Position numbers and translations under genes: made by a program
Shown here: positions 48,645 to 58,195 of the stretch, one piece after another
How positions within the stretch are numbered: the stretch's first letter is position 1
Layout of the letters: the number at the start of each line of letters is the position of its first letter
The notes under the pieces: model-generated
What the model saw: only the letters and a program-made list of their open reading frames with translations
What the model was told of the DNA's origin: nothing
Database searches by the model: none
Assembly: GCF_047730065.1 (NCBI RefSeq)
Contig: NZ_CP159829.1
Location: forward strand, 1,302,001 to 1,366,000
Length of the DNA stretch: 64,000 nt
From: Njordibacter sp028825405
GTDB taxonomy: Bacteria > Pseudomonadota > Gammaproteobacteria > Pseudomonadales > Balneatricaceae
Direction of reading: 5' to 3'

Positions 48645-50609
48645 TTAATCGCAAGCTAGCGCCGGTAGACCAACAAATAAATCCAATGCTTCAGGATTAG
48701 CTAAAGCATCCATATTTTTCACGGCTTCACCATGAATGACCTTACACACAGCAAGTTCAACAATTTTTCCACTAATGGTACGAGGAATAGCTGCCACCTG
48801 AATAACCTTTGCAGGCACATGCCTTGGAGTGGTGTTGGTGCGTATTTTTTGTTTAATTTGGGTGATAACGGCGTCCGTTAGTAAGGCATTTTCACGCAGT
48901 ACCACAAATAAAATAACCCGCACATCGTCCTGCCAACTTTGCCCCACAACAATGCTCTCTAGCACCACTTCAATAGTTTCAACTTGGCGGTATATTTCTG
49001 CCGTACCAATGCGCACTCCACCTGGGTTCAACACCGCATCTGAACGGCCATGAATAATAATACCCCCGTGTTGGGTTATTTCACCATAATCACCTTGGGC
49101 CCAAGTTCGATCAAACTGGCTGAAATAGGCCTGCTTGTATTTTTCCTGTTGAGGGTCATCCCAAAAGTAAATGGGCATGGCGGGAAAGCTACTTGCACAC
49201 ACTAATTCGCCTTTTAACTGAGTAATGGATTGACCTGCGTCATTAAAAATTTGCACGTCCATACCTAGGCCTGCACATTGCAACTCGCCCCTGTAAACTG
49301 GCAGTATGGGGCAACCTAGAGCAAAGCAGGACACAATGTCGGTGCCGCCAGAAATGGAACACAGCATGACGTCAGTCTTTACCTGTTGGTAAACGTAGTC
49401 AAAGCTTTCGTGGGACAAAGGTGAACCTGTAGACAAGATACTTTTGAGGGCTCTTAAATCATGGCTTTGTATGGGCTTTTGGCCTATTTTTTCTAATGCG
49501 GCGATGTACTTAGCACTGGTGCCAAAAATACTCACAGCTTCATTTTGAGCCATATCCATGAGAATGCTTGGGGTTTTAAAGGGTGAGCCATCATACAAAA
49601 TCACACTGCAGCCTAAGGCAAGCCCACTGACGAGCCAGTTCCACATCATCCACCCACAGGTGGTGTAATAAAATAGTACGTCATCACGGCTCACATTGGT
49701 ATGCAAGAGGTGTTCTTTGTTGTGTTGCAGCAAAGTGCCACCCACACTATGAACAATGCACTTAGGTACGCCCGTTGTGCCGGATGAATACATGATGTAG
49801 AGCGGATCACTGAAGTTACAATCCACAAAATCAATTTCGCTGGTAGAGGCGTCAACAAAATCGTCCCAATGCATGGCTTTGTTGGGCACTATGGCATTTA
49901 AGGCAGACAAATCGACCTTGGTGCCAATGTGGTCAGACACCACAATGGCTTCAATGCTATCCAGTTGTTTGGCAATACTGGCGACCCGTTCTAAAGAATT
50001 GAGTCTTTTGCCATTGTAAAGGTAGCCATCAGTGGTAAACAAAATGCGTGGCTTGATCTGTCCAAATCGATCTAGCACCCCATTAATACCAAAGTCAGGA
50101 GAACAAGAACTCCAAACAGCACCCAAACTGGCAGTGGCAAGCATGGCTGCTACGGCATCAATGACATTAGGCATAAAGCCAGCAATGCGATCACCTGGTT
50201 TAATGTTATAGGCCTTAAGCCCCGCGGTGAGTTGTGCTACGCGGGTATATAATTGGGCATAACTAATTTGATGTCGATGGCCGTCTTCACCACAAAAAAC
50301 CAGCGCTGTTTGCTCATCTTTATATTTTAATAAGTTGGCTGCAAAATTAAGTTTTGCTTGAGGGAACCACTGGGCGCCTGGCATAAGATCGTCATCAGAG
50401 ACAATACAATCACCTTTTTTGCTGGCCACTATACCGACCGTGTCCCATAAATCACTCCAAAAATGATGCTTTTGTTGAATGCTCCACTGGTGCAAATCGG
50501 TGTAAGTTTGCAGAGTTAACCCATGTTTAGCATTGGTATGCTGCATAAACTGCCATATGTGGGTTGATTCAATATGGGTTTGACTGGGTTGCCATAAGGC
50601 AGGTTTCAT
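48645..50609 (-). CDS. Acetoacetyl-CoA synthetase
   Basis: This ANL-superfamily ligase (654 residues) activates acetoacetate with ATP and CoA. The P-loop is IMYSSGTTGVPK near residue 268, the AMP-binding region has SISGGTDIVSCF, and the hinge/C-terminal part contains HGRSDAVLNPGGVRIGTAEIY and ISGKIVELAVCK with the catalytic Lys. The N-terminal MLPGAQWFPQAKLNFAANLL-like segment is typical of acetoacetyl-CoA rather than acetyl-CoA synthetase. AAGGA lies 6 bases before the ATG. It follows the HMG-CoA lyase gene on the same strand, whose product is acetoacetate. Confidence 0.93.
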   Translation of the reverse strand: MKPALWQPSQTHIESTHIWQFMQHTNAKHGLTLQTYTDLHQWSIQQKHHFWSDLWDTVGIVASKKGDCIVSDDDLMPGAQWFPQAKLNFAANLLKYKDEQTALVFCGEDGHRHQISYAQLYTRVAQLTAGLKAYNIKPGDRIAGFMPNVIDAVAAMLATASLGAVWSSCSPDFGINGVLDRFGQIKPRILFTTDGYLYNGKRLNSLERVASIAKQLDSIEAIVVSDHIGTKVDLSALNAIVPNKAMHWDDFVDASTSEIDFVDCNFSDPLYIMYSSGTTGVPKCIVHSVGGTLLQHNKEHLLHTNVSRDDVLFYYTTCGWMMWNWLVSGLALGCSVILYDGSPFKTPSILMDMAQNEAVSIFGTSAKYIAALEKIGQKPIQSHDLRALKSILSTGSPLSHESFDYVYQQVKTDVMLCSISGGTDIVSCFALGCPILPVYRGELQCAGLGMDVQIFNDAGQSITQLKGELVCASSFPAMPIYFWDDPQQEKYKQAYFSQFDRTWAQGDYGEITQHGGIIIHGRSDAVLNPGGVRIGTAEIYRQVETIEVVLESIVVGQSWQDDVRVILFVVLRENALLTDAVITQIKQKIRTNTTPRHVPAKVIQVAAIPRTISGKIVELAVCKVIHGEAVKNMDALANPEALDLFVGLPALACD

Positions 50610-50743
50610 GGGGTGTCCTTGGATTCAATTAACTTATCATCGTACATTTTAGTAGAGAAATTACCGATTTCGTTAGTTTATTTTATGCCTAGCGGTTAAT
50701 AGTGTGGCTATTGCACAGCACCACTATTTCATAGCACCACGAA

Positions 50744-51661
50744 TTAATAGTTCTGTTGATATAAAGCAATGCCCGCTTTGGCCCCGTTAGGACGGCCTAA
50801 TAGTCGGCTAATATCATGACCCACTTTAATCAGACGATCTAGAGCCACATCGGTTTTAATATTAAGCCCATGCAGTAAATAAACAAGGTCTTCAGTAGCT
50901 AGGTTGCCACTGGCTCCCTTGGCATAAGGGCAGCCACCAAGGCCAGCTACAGAACTGTCAAAGGTGCTCACGCCCGCTTGTAATAACACCAAAACATTGG
51001 CTAAGGCTTGACCATAGGTATCATGGCAATGACCTGCCAGTTGAGATACAGGCACTGAGTTTTGCACTGCATCTAGCATATGTAACATGCGCGCAGGCGT
51101 AGCGGTGCCAATGGTGTCCCCCAAAGAAATTTCGTAGCAGCCCATCTGTTGCAGTTGATGAGCGACCTGAGCCACGACATGGGGCTTAACGGCACCTTCA
51201 TAAGGGCAGTCAATAACAACAGACACATAGCCGCGCACTTTAATTCCGGCTTCTAAAGCCATTTTTACGAGGGGTTCAAAACGCCCTAAGCCCTCCGCCA
51301 TGGAGCAATTGGTGTTGCGTTGACTAAAACTCTCTGTGGCAGCCGCAAATACTGCAACTTCATTAACACCAGCTTTTAATGCTCGCTCTAGACCTTTTAA
51401 ATTGGGTGTTAAGGCACTGTAGGAAACGTGAGAAAGACGTTTTACTTGAGCCAATACCTCACTACTGTTAGCCATTTGTGGTACCCATTTAGGGTGGACA
51501 AAAGCGGCAGCCTCAATGTGGCGCAAGCCTGTGGCTGCAAGCTGGTTAATTAAGTTGGCTTTAACGTTGGCGCTCAACATGTGGCCAGCCTCATTTTGCA
51601 ACCCATCACGGGGCCCCACTTCTACAATTTTAACGTATTTAGGTATTAATGTTAGGGACAT
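50744..51661 (-). CDS. liuE: Hydroxymethylglutaryl-CoA lyase
   Basis: The enzyme cleaves HMG-CoA to acetyl-CoA and acetoacetate, the last step of leucine breakdown. The TIM-barrel protein has the metal and substrate segment EVGPRDGLQNE near the start, HCHDTYGQA, and the family signature GLGGCPYAKGASGN with the catalytic Cys. From ATG 51661 the length is 305 residues, normal for the family; the 20-residue extension from 51721 is not conserved. It is divergent from, and 175 bp away from, the end of the liuR-like gene. Confidence 0.95.
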   Translation of the reverse strand: MSLTLIPKYVKIVEVGPRDGLQNEAGHMLSANVKANLINQLAATGLRHIEAAAFVHPKWVPQMANSSEVLAQVKRLSHVSYSALTPNLKGLERALKAGVNEVAVFAAATESFSQRNTNCSMAEGLGRFEPLVKMALEAGIKVRGYVSVVIDCPYEGAVKPHVVAQVAHQLQQMGCYEISLGDTIGTATPARMLHMLDAVQNSVPVSQLAGHCHDTYGQALANVLVLLQAGVSTFDSSVAGLGGCPYAKGASGNLATEDLVYLLHGLNIKTDVALDRLIKVGHDISRLLGRPNGAKAGIALYQQNY

Positions 51662-51835
51662 GTTTACGGGTCTAGTATCTGTATTTAATGCAATTGTACA
51701 TGATTGTGTAAATCTGCTCACTAGTAAACACTTGGGCGAAAAGAATAGAAATGAAACAGATTATTGGCGCGATATAAACTTTAGTAACAACTCCAGTTTA
51801 AAGATTTATGTGAGTGGCTCATCGTGGGCTAATAT

Positions 51836-52222
51836 TTATATAGACTGAATAGAAAGTGCCTTTTTACAGCGTTTTTCGGCCTCATCAAGTTCTTTTTTCA
51901 AGGCACTAATATCCAGCATTTGTTGCTCTAAAGCGGCTTTTCTAAGTTTAATTTTGTCAATAAAGGCTAATAACTGTTGGTCATTATTGCTGGCAGATGA
52001 ATCGTACATGTCCAAAATTTGACGAATTTCAGCTAACGAAAGCCCCAATCGTTTGCCTCGGCAAATAAGCTTGAGCCAAGTTCTGTCATGACTTGAGTAG
52101 ATGCGCTTTTGGCCATCACGTTCAGGGGACAATAAGCCTTGGTCTTCGTAAAATCGAATACTCCGCGTCGTGATGGCAAACTCTTTCGACAATTGGCTAA
52201 TTGTGAATTGATGGGTTGGCAT
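51836..52222 (-). CDS. liuR: MerR-family regulator, LiuR-like
   Basis: This 128-residue MerR-type activator/repressor has an N-terminal winged helix with FTISQLSKEFAITTRSIRFY and a C-terminal coiled coil (about 85-120) for dimerisation. There are no metal-binding cysteines of the MerR/CueR type in the usual place. LiuR of this size controls leucine and other branched-chain degradation genes in many gamma- and betaproteobacteria, and its position among exactly such genes supports the name. A near-perfect palindrome lies 40-55 bp upstream, between it and the divergent thiolase. Confidence 0.85.
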   Translation of the reverse strand: MPTHQFTISQLSKEFAITTRSIRFYEDQGLLSPERDGQKRIYSSHDRTWLKLICRGKRLGLSLAEIRQILDMYDSSASNNDQQLLAFIDKIKLRKAALEQQMLDISALKKELDEAEKRCKKALSIQSI

Positions 52223-52261
52223 GGATAATGCCCAATCGTTTCATTGAAAAACATATTTTGA

Positions 52262-52277
52262 TTGACGTTAACGTAAA
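52262..52277. promoter_or_regulatory. Candidate LiuR operator
   Basis: TTGACGTTAACGTAAA is palindromic except for one pair; the central ACGTTAACGT (52265-52274) is perfect. It lies between divergent liuR and the thiolase operon. TTGACG (52262-52267) could be a -35 and AATATG or TATGTT (18-20 bp further) a -10, the long spacing typical of MerR-controlled promoters. The sequence agrees with the LiuR motif as I remember it. Confidence 0.65.
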
Positions 52278-52329
52278 GGTCAATCAATATGTTTACCTTA
52301 TTACATGTGCTGTATTGGAGCCCTACAAA

Positions 52330-53508
52330 ATGAGTCAAAAAGTTTATATTGTTGCTGGAAGTCGAACACCTATGGGAGGGCTTGACGGCAGCCTTGCGAG
52401 CCAAACTGCATCACAACTTGGTGCCGTAGCGATAACGGGTGCCTTGACTCGGTCCAAAGTCCTTCCGACACAAGTTAATGAAGTTTATATGGGCTGTGTG
52501 CTGGCTGCAGGCCAAGGTCAGGCTCCAGCGCGGCAAGCCACCCTTGGAGCGGGGCTTCCCAAAAGTACGCCATGTACAACAGTCAACAAAATGTGTGGCT
52601 CGGGTATGCAGACCACCATTATGGGCTACAACGCTATCAGAGCAGGGTCTGCAGATATTATGGTATGTGGGGGTATGGAAAGTATGACTAACGCGCCCTA
52701 TTTATTGCCCAAAGTGAGGCAGGGCATGCGCATGGGCCATGGGCAAATGTTAGACCATATGTTTCTAGATGGTTTAGAAGACGCCTACGAGGGCGGGTTA
52801 ATGGGCAGCTTTGCTCAAACCACAGCTGATGCATTTGGTTTAAGCCGCAAAGCCATGGATGATTTTGCCATTTATTCCTTGTCAAAAGCTAACTCGGCTA
52901 TCGCCGATGGGGTTTTAGAAAGTGAAATTGAAGCTGTTGAAATAACCACTCGCAAGGGTAAGGTAACAGTCACTACTGATGAACAACCGGGTCAAGCCCG
53001 CATTGATAAAATTCCACAGTTGCGAGCAGCCTTTAAGAAAGAAGGCACCATTACTGCAGCTAATGCCAGTTCTATTTCTGATGGAGCGTCGGCACTAGTG
53101 CTCGCCAGTGAAACGGCAGTGGCTAAAAATAACTTAACCCCTGCAGCGCACATAGTGGGCGTGCAAAGCTTCGCACGAGAGCCGAGCGATTTTACCCTTG
53201 CACCCATTGGAGCAGTACAGGGTTTGTTAAAAAGCATAGACTGGCAGGTAAAAGATGTGGATCTGTTTGAAATTAATGAAGCTTTTGCCATGGTCACTAT
53301 GTTGGCGACAAAGGAATTGGGCTTAGACAGCAGTAAAGTGAATATTTATGGGGGTGCTTGTGCGCAGGGACACCCTATTGGATCTACGGGCTCTCGTATT
53401 ATTGTGACCTTAATGACCGCGTTAAAAAACCAAGGCCTTAAACGAGGTGTGGCTGCTTTATGTATTGGTGGCGGTGAAGCCACGGCAGTCGCGATAGAAC
53501 TGGTGTAG
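52330..53508 (+). CDS. Acetyl-CoA C-acetyltransferase (thiolase)
   Basis: This 392-residue thiolase has nucleophile Cys89 in NKMCGSGM, His in EINEAFA, GGACAQGHPIGSTG (A and C replace the common AIAL) and the second catalytic Cys378 in CIGGGEA. It would split acetoacetyl-CoA to two acetyl-CoA, completing leucine breakdown begun by the divergent lyase and synthetase. It could also act on 2-methylacetoacetyl-CoA from isoleucine. ATG 52330 begins MSQKVYIVAGSRTP; GGAG lies about 10 bases upstream. It heads the valine gene cluster. Confidence 0.93.
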   Translation: MSQKVYIVAGSRTPMGGLDGSLASQTASQLGAVAITGALTRSKVLPTQVNEVYMGCVLAAGQGQAPARQATLGAGLPKSTPCTTVNKMCGSGMQTTIMGYNAIRAGSADIMVCGGMESMTNAPYLLPKVRQGMRMGHGQMLDHMFLDGLEDAYEGGLMGSFAQTTADAFGLSRKAMDDFAIYSLSKANSAIADGVLESEIEAVEITTRKGKVTVTTDEQPGQARIDKIPQLRAAFKKEGTITAANASSISDGASALVLASETAVAKNNLTPAAHIVGVQSFAREPSDFTLAPIGAVQGLLKSIDWQVKDVDLFEINEAFAMVTMLATKELGLDSSKVNIYGGACAQGHPIGSTGSRIIVTLMTALKNQGLKRGVAALCIGGGEATAVAIELV

Positions 53509-53554
53509 TTACACTCACTGCATGGCAGGCGAAGGCATTTAATGAGTATTCATT

Positions 53555-54712
53555 ATGAACTTTAATTTAAATGAAGACCAATTAGCTTATGTGGAATTGG
53601 CTCAACAGTTTTCTGTTAACGAGTTGGCCCCCCATGCGGCGCGCTGGGATGCTGAGGCTATTTTTCCCATAAGCACGTTAAAGCAAGCGGGTGAGTTAGG
53701 TTTTTGTGGATTATACAGTGACCCAACTATAGGTGGTTTAGGTCTTTCTCGATTAGATACGGCGCTCATTTTTGAGCAGTTAGCCATGGGGTGCACCACC
53801 ACCACTGCTATGTTGACCATACATAATATGGCCACTTGGATGGTGTCTAGTTATGCAACTAATGCAACTAAGACTGCCTATGGGCCTAAGCTCACCCGTG
53901 GCGAACTATTAGCATCCTACTGCCTGACTGAACCTAATGCAGGCTCTAATGCGGCAGCCCTTGCTACTAAGGCGGTTAATACTGGAACAGAGTATGTTTT
54001 GACGGGTAATAAAGTATTCATTTCTGGGGCTGGGGAAACTGATGTTTTGGTGGTTATGGCCAGAACGGGTGAGGCTGGGGCGAATGGTGTATCAGCCTTT
54101 GTGGTTGATGCAACCTCTGAGGGCATTAGTTTTGGCCGCAAGGAACACAAAATGGGGTGGAACGCGCAACCTACCCGAGCCATTAATTTTGATCAGGTGC
54201 AAGTGCCACTAGACAATTTGTTAGGCCAAGAGGGTGATGGATTTGCCATGGCCATGCAAGGCTTAGATGGGGGTCGTATCAATATTGCAACTGTGGGTGT
54301 AGGTACCGCTCAACAGGCTCTTAATGATGCTTTGGCTTACGTTCAACAACGCCAGCAATTTGGCAAACCAATTGCAGCTTTTCAAGGCCTACAATTTAAG
54401 CTTGCAGACATGAATACAGAGCTCGTTGCTGCGCGCCAAATGGTGCGTTTGGCAGCTTTTAAGCTCGACAACAAAGATGCTGATGCCACCACTTACTGTG
54501 CCATGGCAAAGCGCTTTGCCACCGATATAGGTTATCAAGTATGTGACGAAGCCCTACAATGCTTTGGTGGTTATGGTTACATGAAGGAATATCCTATGGA
54601 GCGCTATCTGCGCGACTCACGAGTCCATCGGATTTTAGAAGGCACCAATGATATTATGCGGGTCATTATTGCAAGGCGCATGTTAGCGAATGATGCGCAG
54701 CCTATTTTATAA
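53555..54712 (+). CDS. Acyl-CoA dehydrogenase, isobutyryl-CoA dehydrogenase-like
   Basis: This FAD-dependent dehydrogenase (385 residues) has substrate/FAD segments SYCLTEPNAGSNAAAL and KVFISGAG, GLDGGRINIA and the C-terminal RILEGTNDIMR whose Glu is the catalytic base in isobutyryl-CoA and related dehydrogenases. Its three downstream neighbours catalyse the next valine steps in order, so isobutyryl-CoA is the most likely substrate. Electrons go to ETF in this family, linking it to etfBA at the left end of the window. Confidence 0.9.
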   Translation: MNFNLNEDQLAYVELAQQFSVNELAPHAARWDAEAIFPISTLKQAGELGFCGLYSDPTIGGLGLSRLDTALIFEQLAMGCTTTTAMLTIHNMATWMVSSYATNATKTAYGPKLTRGELLASYCLTEPNAGSNAAALATKAVNTGTEYVLTGNKVFISGAGETDVLVVMARTGEAGANGVSAFVVDATSEGISFGRKEHKMGWNAQPTRAINFDQVQVPLDNLLGQEGDGFAMAMQGLDGGRINIATVGVGTAQQALNDALAYVQQRQQFGKPIAAFQGLQFKLADMNTELVAARQMVRLAAFKLDNKDADATTYCAMAKRFATDIGYQVCDEALQCFGGYGYMKEYPMERYLRDSRVHRILEGTNDIMRVIIARRMLANDAQPIL

Positions 54713-54755
54713 CGGCTTTATTAATTAACTGTTTTTTTGATTAACGGATTTCATT

Positions 54756-55532
54756 ATGCATGCATGTATTCCTTTTACCATTAAAGGTCATGTGGCTGTC
54801 ATTACTATGAGCAATGCTCCAGCTAACACATGGACCCACGACAGCCTAGATAGTTTGGCTGACCTGATTCTTGACTTTAATCAGGATAAAAACATATACA
54901 GCCTAGTCATAACTGGTGCGGGTGAGAAGTTTTTTTCTGCTGGGGCTGATCTTAAACTGTTTGCCGACGGTGACAAACAAACGGCAGTTCTCATGGCCAC
55001 CGCTTTTGGGCGTGCTTTTGAGGCGCTCAGTCAATTTAGGGGCCTTAGCATAGCCGCCATTAATGGTTACGCCATGGGTGGAGGCTTAGAAGTCGCTTTA
55101 GCCTGTGATTTACGCATTGCCGAAAGCCAAGCTCAAATGGCTCTGCCTGAGGCGGCTGTGGGCTTGTTACCCTGCGCGGGTGGCACGCAAAACTTAGCAT
55201 GGCTAGTAGGAGAGGGCTGGGCTAAGCGTATGATTCTATGTGGCGAAAGAGTGAGTGCACAACAAGCCCTCGATATTGGTTTAGTGGAAGCCGTAGTTGA
55301 ATCAGGCCAAGCCTTAAAGCAGGCTCTGTTATGGGCACAAAAATCTGAACAACAAAGCCCCACAAGTGTGGCGGCCTGCAAGCGTTTAATTCAAAACGCA
55401 CGCAGCCATCCCATGATGGCGGGTATGGCTTGTGAACGGGATGAGTTTGTTAATTTGTTTAACAGCAATGACCAAAAAGAGGGTGTGCGAGCCTTTTTAG
55501 AAAAACGTCAACCTCAATGGACTAATTCATAA
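54756..55532 (+). CDS. Enoyl-CoA hydratase
   Basis: This crotonase-fold protein (258 residues) hydrates enoyl-CoA, here probably methacrylyl-CoA to 3-hydroxyisobutyryl-CoA. The oxyanion hole is formed by FSAGADLKLF and YAMGGGLEVAL, and the catalytic acidic residues lie near LPEAAVGLLPCAGGTQ. It begins 43 bp after the dehydrogenase and its stop overlaps the next start (TAATG). Confidence 0.9.
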   Translation: MHACIPFTIKGHVAVITMSNAPANTWTHDSLDSLADLILDFNQDKNIYSLVITGAGEKFFSAGADLKLFADGDKQTAVLMATAFGRAFEALSQFRGLSIAAINGYAMGGGLEVALACDLRIAESQAQMALPEAAVGLLPCAGGTQNLAWLVGEGWAKRMILCGERVSAQQALDIGLVEAVVESGQALKQALLWAQKSEQQSPTSVAACKRLIQNARSHPMMAGMACERDEFVNLFNSNDQKEGVRAFLEKRQPQWTNS

Positions 55533-56641
55533 TGATAACAGAGATAAATTCAGGGCCATTGTTGGTGCAGGCTCACGCCACTATGGCTGGTCAGCTAGTC
55601 ATTGAAGTCACACTCAACGCACCTGAGGCGCTCAATGCCCTTAATGTTGCAATGGTCGATTTGTTGCTAGAGCATGTGCCTGTGTGGGAAGCCGATGACA
55701 CAGTCATTGCTATCATTATGCGTGGTTCAGGCAGCAAGTCCTTTTGTGCTGGGGGTGATGTGAGGCATTTGTATCATCAAATTAAACAGGGCGATTGGCA
55801 TATTGGTGAAACTTTTTTTAATCATGAATATCACCTTGATTTAATGCTCCATAAATTATCTACACCACTTTTAGTGTGGGGTAGTGGCTATGCCATTGGT
55901 GGGGGCATGGGATTATTACAAGCTGCAGCCATTCGCATTGGCACGCACTCAAGTCGCTTAGCCATGCCAGAGGTAACTATCGGGTTATTTCCAGATGTTG
56001 GTGCTAGCTATTTTTTACGTCAAGTGCCAGATGATCTGGGTTTGTTTTTAGGACTTACAGGGGTCATGTTAAATGGCAACGATGCTCGCCAGTTGGGTTT
56101 ATTAGATGCTTTATTGGGTGATAATGATTATCAGCAGTTGATGCAAGCCTTGGTAAACTTACCTGCCCAATCGCAATCTGACACCCTAAGCAAGGCGCAA
56201 AGCCTTATTCAAGGCATGGAATCTAAGGCGGCTAGTGAAGTTCAAACCTCTGATTTAGATAGCCATCGTCACTATATTATTGAGGCCTTGCAGCAGCCAG
56301 ACCTTGCCAGCATTGTGGCTAGCTTAGGCTTATTAAAAGGGCGAGGCAAATGGTTAGACAAAGCCATACGCACCATGGAGCATGGTTCTCCCACTAGTTT
56401 ACATCTGATTTATCGAGCGTTTAATATGAATTTCACTACTGTTGATGATGCCTTGTTGCAGGAATACGTTCTGGCGGTTAACGCCACCCGTTTGGGGGAA
56501 TTCAAAGAGGGTGTTAGGGCGTTATTAATTGATAAAGATCGAACACCTAATTGGCGTTATACCAGTGTTGAGACTACGCCTAAAGCATGGATTGATCAGT
56601 TTTTTAGTACTGACGATATGGTGCCAGCCCAATTTCTGTAA
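55532..56641 (+). CDS. 3-hydroxyisobutyryl-CoA hydrolase
   Basis: This longer crotonase-family member of 369 residues releases CoA from 3-hydroxyisobutyryl-CoA in valine catabolism. Features are FCAGGDVRHLY, GYAIGGGMGL, MPEVTIGLFPDVGASYFL and the hydrolase-specific C-terminal half with EFKEGVRALLIDKDRTPNW. Its length and the FPDVG motif separate it from ordinary hydratases. The start overlaps the previous stop by one base. Confidence 0.93.
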   Translation: MITEINSGPLLVQAHATMAGQLVIEVTLNAPEALNALNVAMVDLLLEHVPVWEADDTVIAIIMRGSGSKSFCAGGDVRHLYHQIKQGDWHIGETFFNHEYHLDLMLHKLSTPLLVWGSGYAIGGGMGLLQAAAIRIGTHSSRLAMPEVTIGLFPDVGASYFLRQVPDDLGLFLGLTGVMLNGNDARQLGLLDALLGDNDYQQLMQALVNLPAQSQSDTLSKAQSLIQGMESKAASEVQTSDLDSHRHYIIEALQQPDLASIVASLGLLKGRGKWLDKAIRTMEHGSPTSLHLIYRAFNMNFTTVDDALLQEYVLAVNATRLGEFKEGVRALLIDKDRTPNWRYTSVETTPKAWIDQFFSTDDMVPAQFL

Positions 56642-56682
56642 TCATGTTAACCGTGAATTGACTTAATAATAGGACAATAAAA

Positions 56683-57588
56683 ATGACAAAAATCGCGTTT
56701 ATAGGGCTGGGAAATATGGGTGGCCCAATGGCGGCTAATCTACTCAAGGCTGGGCACTTAGTGACGGCCTTTGATTTAGTTCAAGTCGCATTGGACGAGT
56801 TTGTTAAATTGGGTGGTGTTGCTGCTAGTTCAGCTTCTGAAGCGGTGATTGGAGCCGAAGTCGTGATTAGCATGTTACCTGCAGGCCAACATGTGGCGGG
56901 GCTATATCTAGGCGATGAACGCAGGCAAGATGGACTTTTAAAATTGCTAGCTAAGAACTCCTTAGTTATTGACTCTAGTACTATTGATGCACAAACATCG
57001 CGCCAGGTAGGGGCTGCAGCCCAAAAACTTGGTATTTCTTTCATTGACGCCCCTGTTTCAGGGGGCACAGCGGGGGCCAAAGCGGGTACCCTAAGTTTTA
57101 TCGTAGGTGGCGAAAAAGATGCCTTTGCACAGGCACAGTCCATACTTAAAGCTATGGGGGCCAACATCTTTCACGCAGGTGACGTCGGCTCTGGTCAAGT
57201 TGCTAAAATGTGTAATAACATGCTTTTGAGTGTGTTAATGGCTGGCACTGCTGAAGCTCTGCGCATGGGCATGGAAAACGGTCTAGATGCTGAGGTGTTA
57301 TCAGACATTATGGTTAAAAGTTCGGGCAGAAACTGGGCTTTGGAAATTTATAATCCCGTGCCTGGAGTCATGGAAGGCACTCCGGCCAGCAAAGATTACC
57401 AAGGTGGTTTTATGGTGGACTTAATGAACAAAGACCTTGCTCTGGCCCTGGCAGCAGCAAAAGTCTCTGATTCCTCTGTGCCCATGGGCCAGCAAGCTTC
57501 CATGTTATTTAAAGCACACGGCGAGGCAGGTCATGGAGGGCTAGATTTCTCCAGTATTTATCAACACTATGCCAATAACAAGGTTTAA
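56683..57588 (+). CDS. mmsB: 3-hydroxyisobutyrate dehydrogenase
   Basis: The NAD-dependent enzyme oxidises 3-hydroxyisobutyrate to methylmalonate semialdehyde. The 301-residue product has the Rossmann motif GLGNMGGPMAANLLKAGH, substrate-binding DAPVSGGTAGAKAGTL and catalytic Lys in GQVAKMCNNML. AGGA lies shortly upstream. It is the fourth of the consecutive valine genes; methylmalonate-semialdehyde dehydrogenase (mmsA), the next step, is not in the window. Confidence 0.95.
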   Translation: MTKIAFIGLGNMGGPMAANLLKAGHLVTAFDLVQVALDEFVKLGGVAASSASEAVIGAEVVISMLPAGQHVAGLYLGDERRQDGLLKLLAKNSLVIDSSTIDAQTSRQVGAAAQKLGISFIDAPVSGGTAGAKAGTLSFIVGGEKDAFAQAQSILKAMGANIFHAGDVGSGQVAKMCNNMLLSVLMAGTAEALRMGMENGLDAEVLSDIMVKSSGRNWALEIYNPVPGVMEGTPASKDYQGGFMVDLMNKDLALALAAAKVSDSSVPMGQQASMLFKAHGEAGHGGLDFSSIYQHYANNKV

Positions 57589-57805
57589 CGTGATAAGTAA
57601 TAAAGCTGGGCTAAGCCTCTATTTACCTGTCGCACACTAGTTAAACTTTAAAGGAAGGTGACTTATAAGGTTTACCTATAAAGGTTACATAAGATGATTA
57701 AATGAGAAAGTAAGACACACATTAATTAAGAAAAAATTAATAAAAAGTTAATAAAAATAATTTTATAAAATTAATGGTCTACACTTTTTACAGTAACCCT
57801 TTTGT

Positions 57806-57828
57806 GCCCAGTTGATCTGGGCTTTTTT
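57806..57828 (+). terminator. Rho-independent terminator
   Basis: Perfect arms GCCCAG (57806-57811) and CTGGGC (57817-57822) with loop TTGAT are followed by six T. This is the natural end of the thiolase-mmsB transcript or of an unseen small RNA. Confidence 0.85.
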
Positions 57829-58019
57829 ATAGCTCAATTTTTAACAGTCCCCGTAGTTTGGGTACTCGTCTTTAAGATCTTTTCTTTAAGTAGAGGTCTT
57901 TTTAAGTATGATTTTTATTTTAGTCTCAAGCCTGCTCTATGTTGCAGTCATGCCCTTTGCTGTTAGTAGTTTGGCTACGCCAGATGTTGAGCCAAAACAC
58001 GGTTACTTAAATTATAGGC

Positions 58020-58064
58020 ATTATCTCTATTACCTTCATTACCTTCATTACCTCCATTACCTCC
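58020..58064. repeat. Tandem repeat, 9-bp unit, five copies
   Basis: Units read ATTATCTCT, ATTACCTTC twice and ATTACCTCC twice. In one frame they encode a repeating His-Tyr-Leu pattern, but that frame has no other sign of being a gene. Confidence 0.85.
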
Positions 58065-58195
58065 ATTCAATAAATGGTTTGCGGCATCAGGTTTTATTAT
58101 TCTGCATTAAAAAATATCGACATTATGAATTAATGGCGATATTATTATGAAAAGGCAAATAATATAGCCGCAATATATATTAACGGGATTTAATT

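Larger units (their letters stand above)
57589..58195. other. 607-bp intergenic region: terminator, repeats, no convincing gene
   Basis: The region between mmsB and gcdH is very A/T-rich to about 57790. It then holds a strong terminator (57806-57828), a weaker hairpin AAGATCT/AGGTCTT followed by T (57874-57903), and 9-bp repeats at 58020-58064. The strong terminator lies 218 bp from the mmsB stop, so either the operon has a long 3' end or a short transcript starts in between. The 80-codon frame at 57908 is not convincing. Confidence 0.55.

Noticed and set aside
57908..58150. 80-codon open frame with a His-Tyr-Leu repeat
   Set aside because: The repeat is simply the translation of the 9-bp tandem array, there is no ribosome binding site, and the rest shows no protein-like conservation that I recognise.
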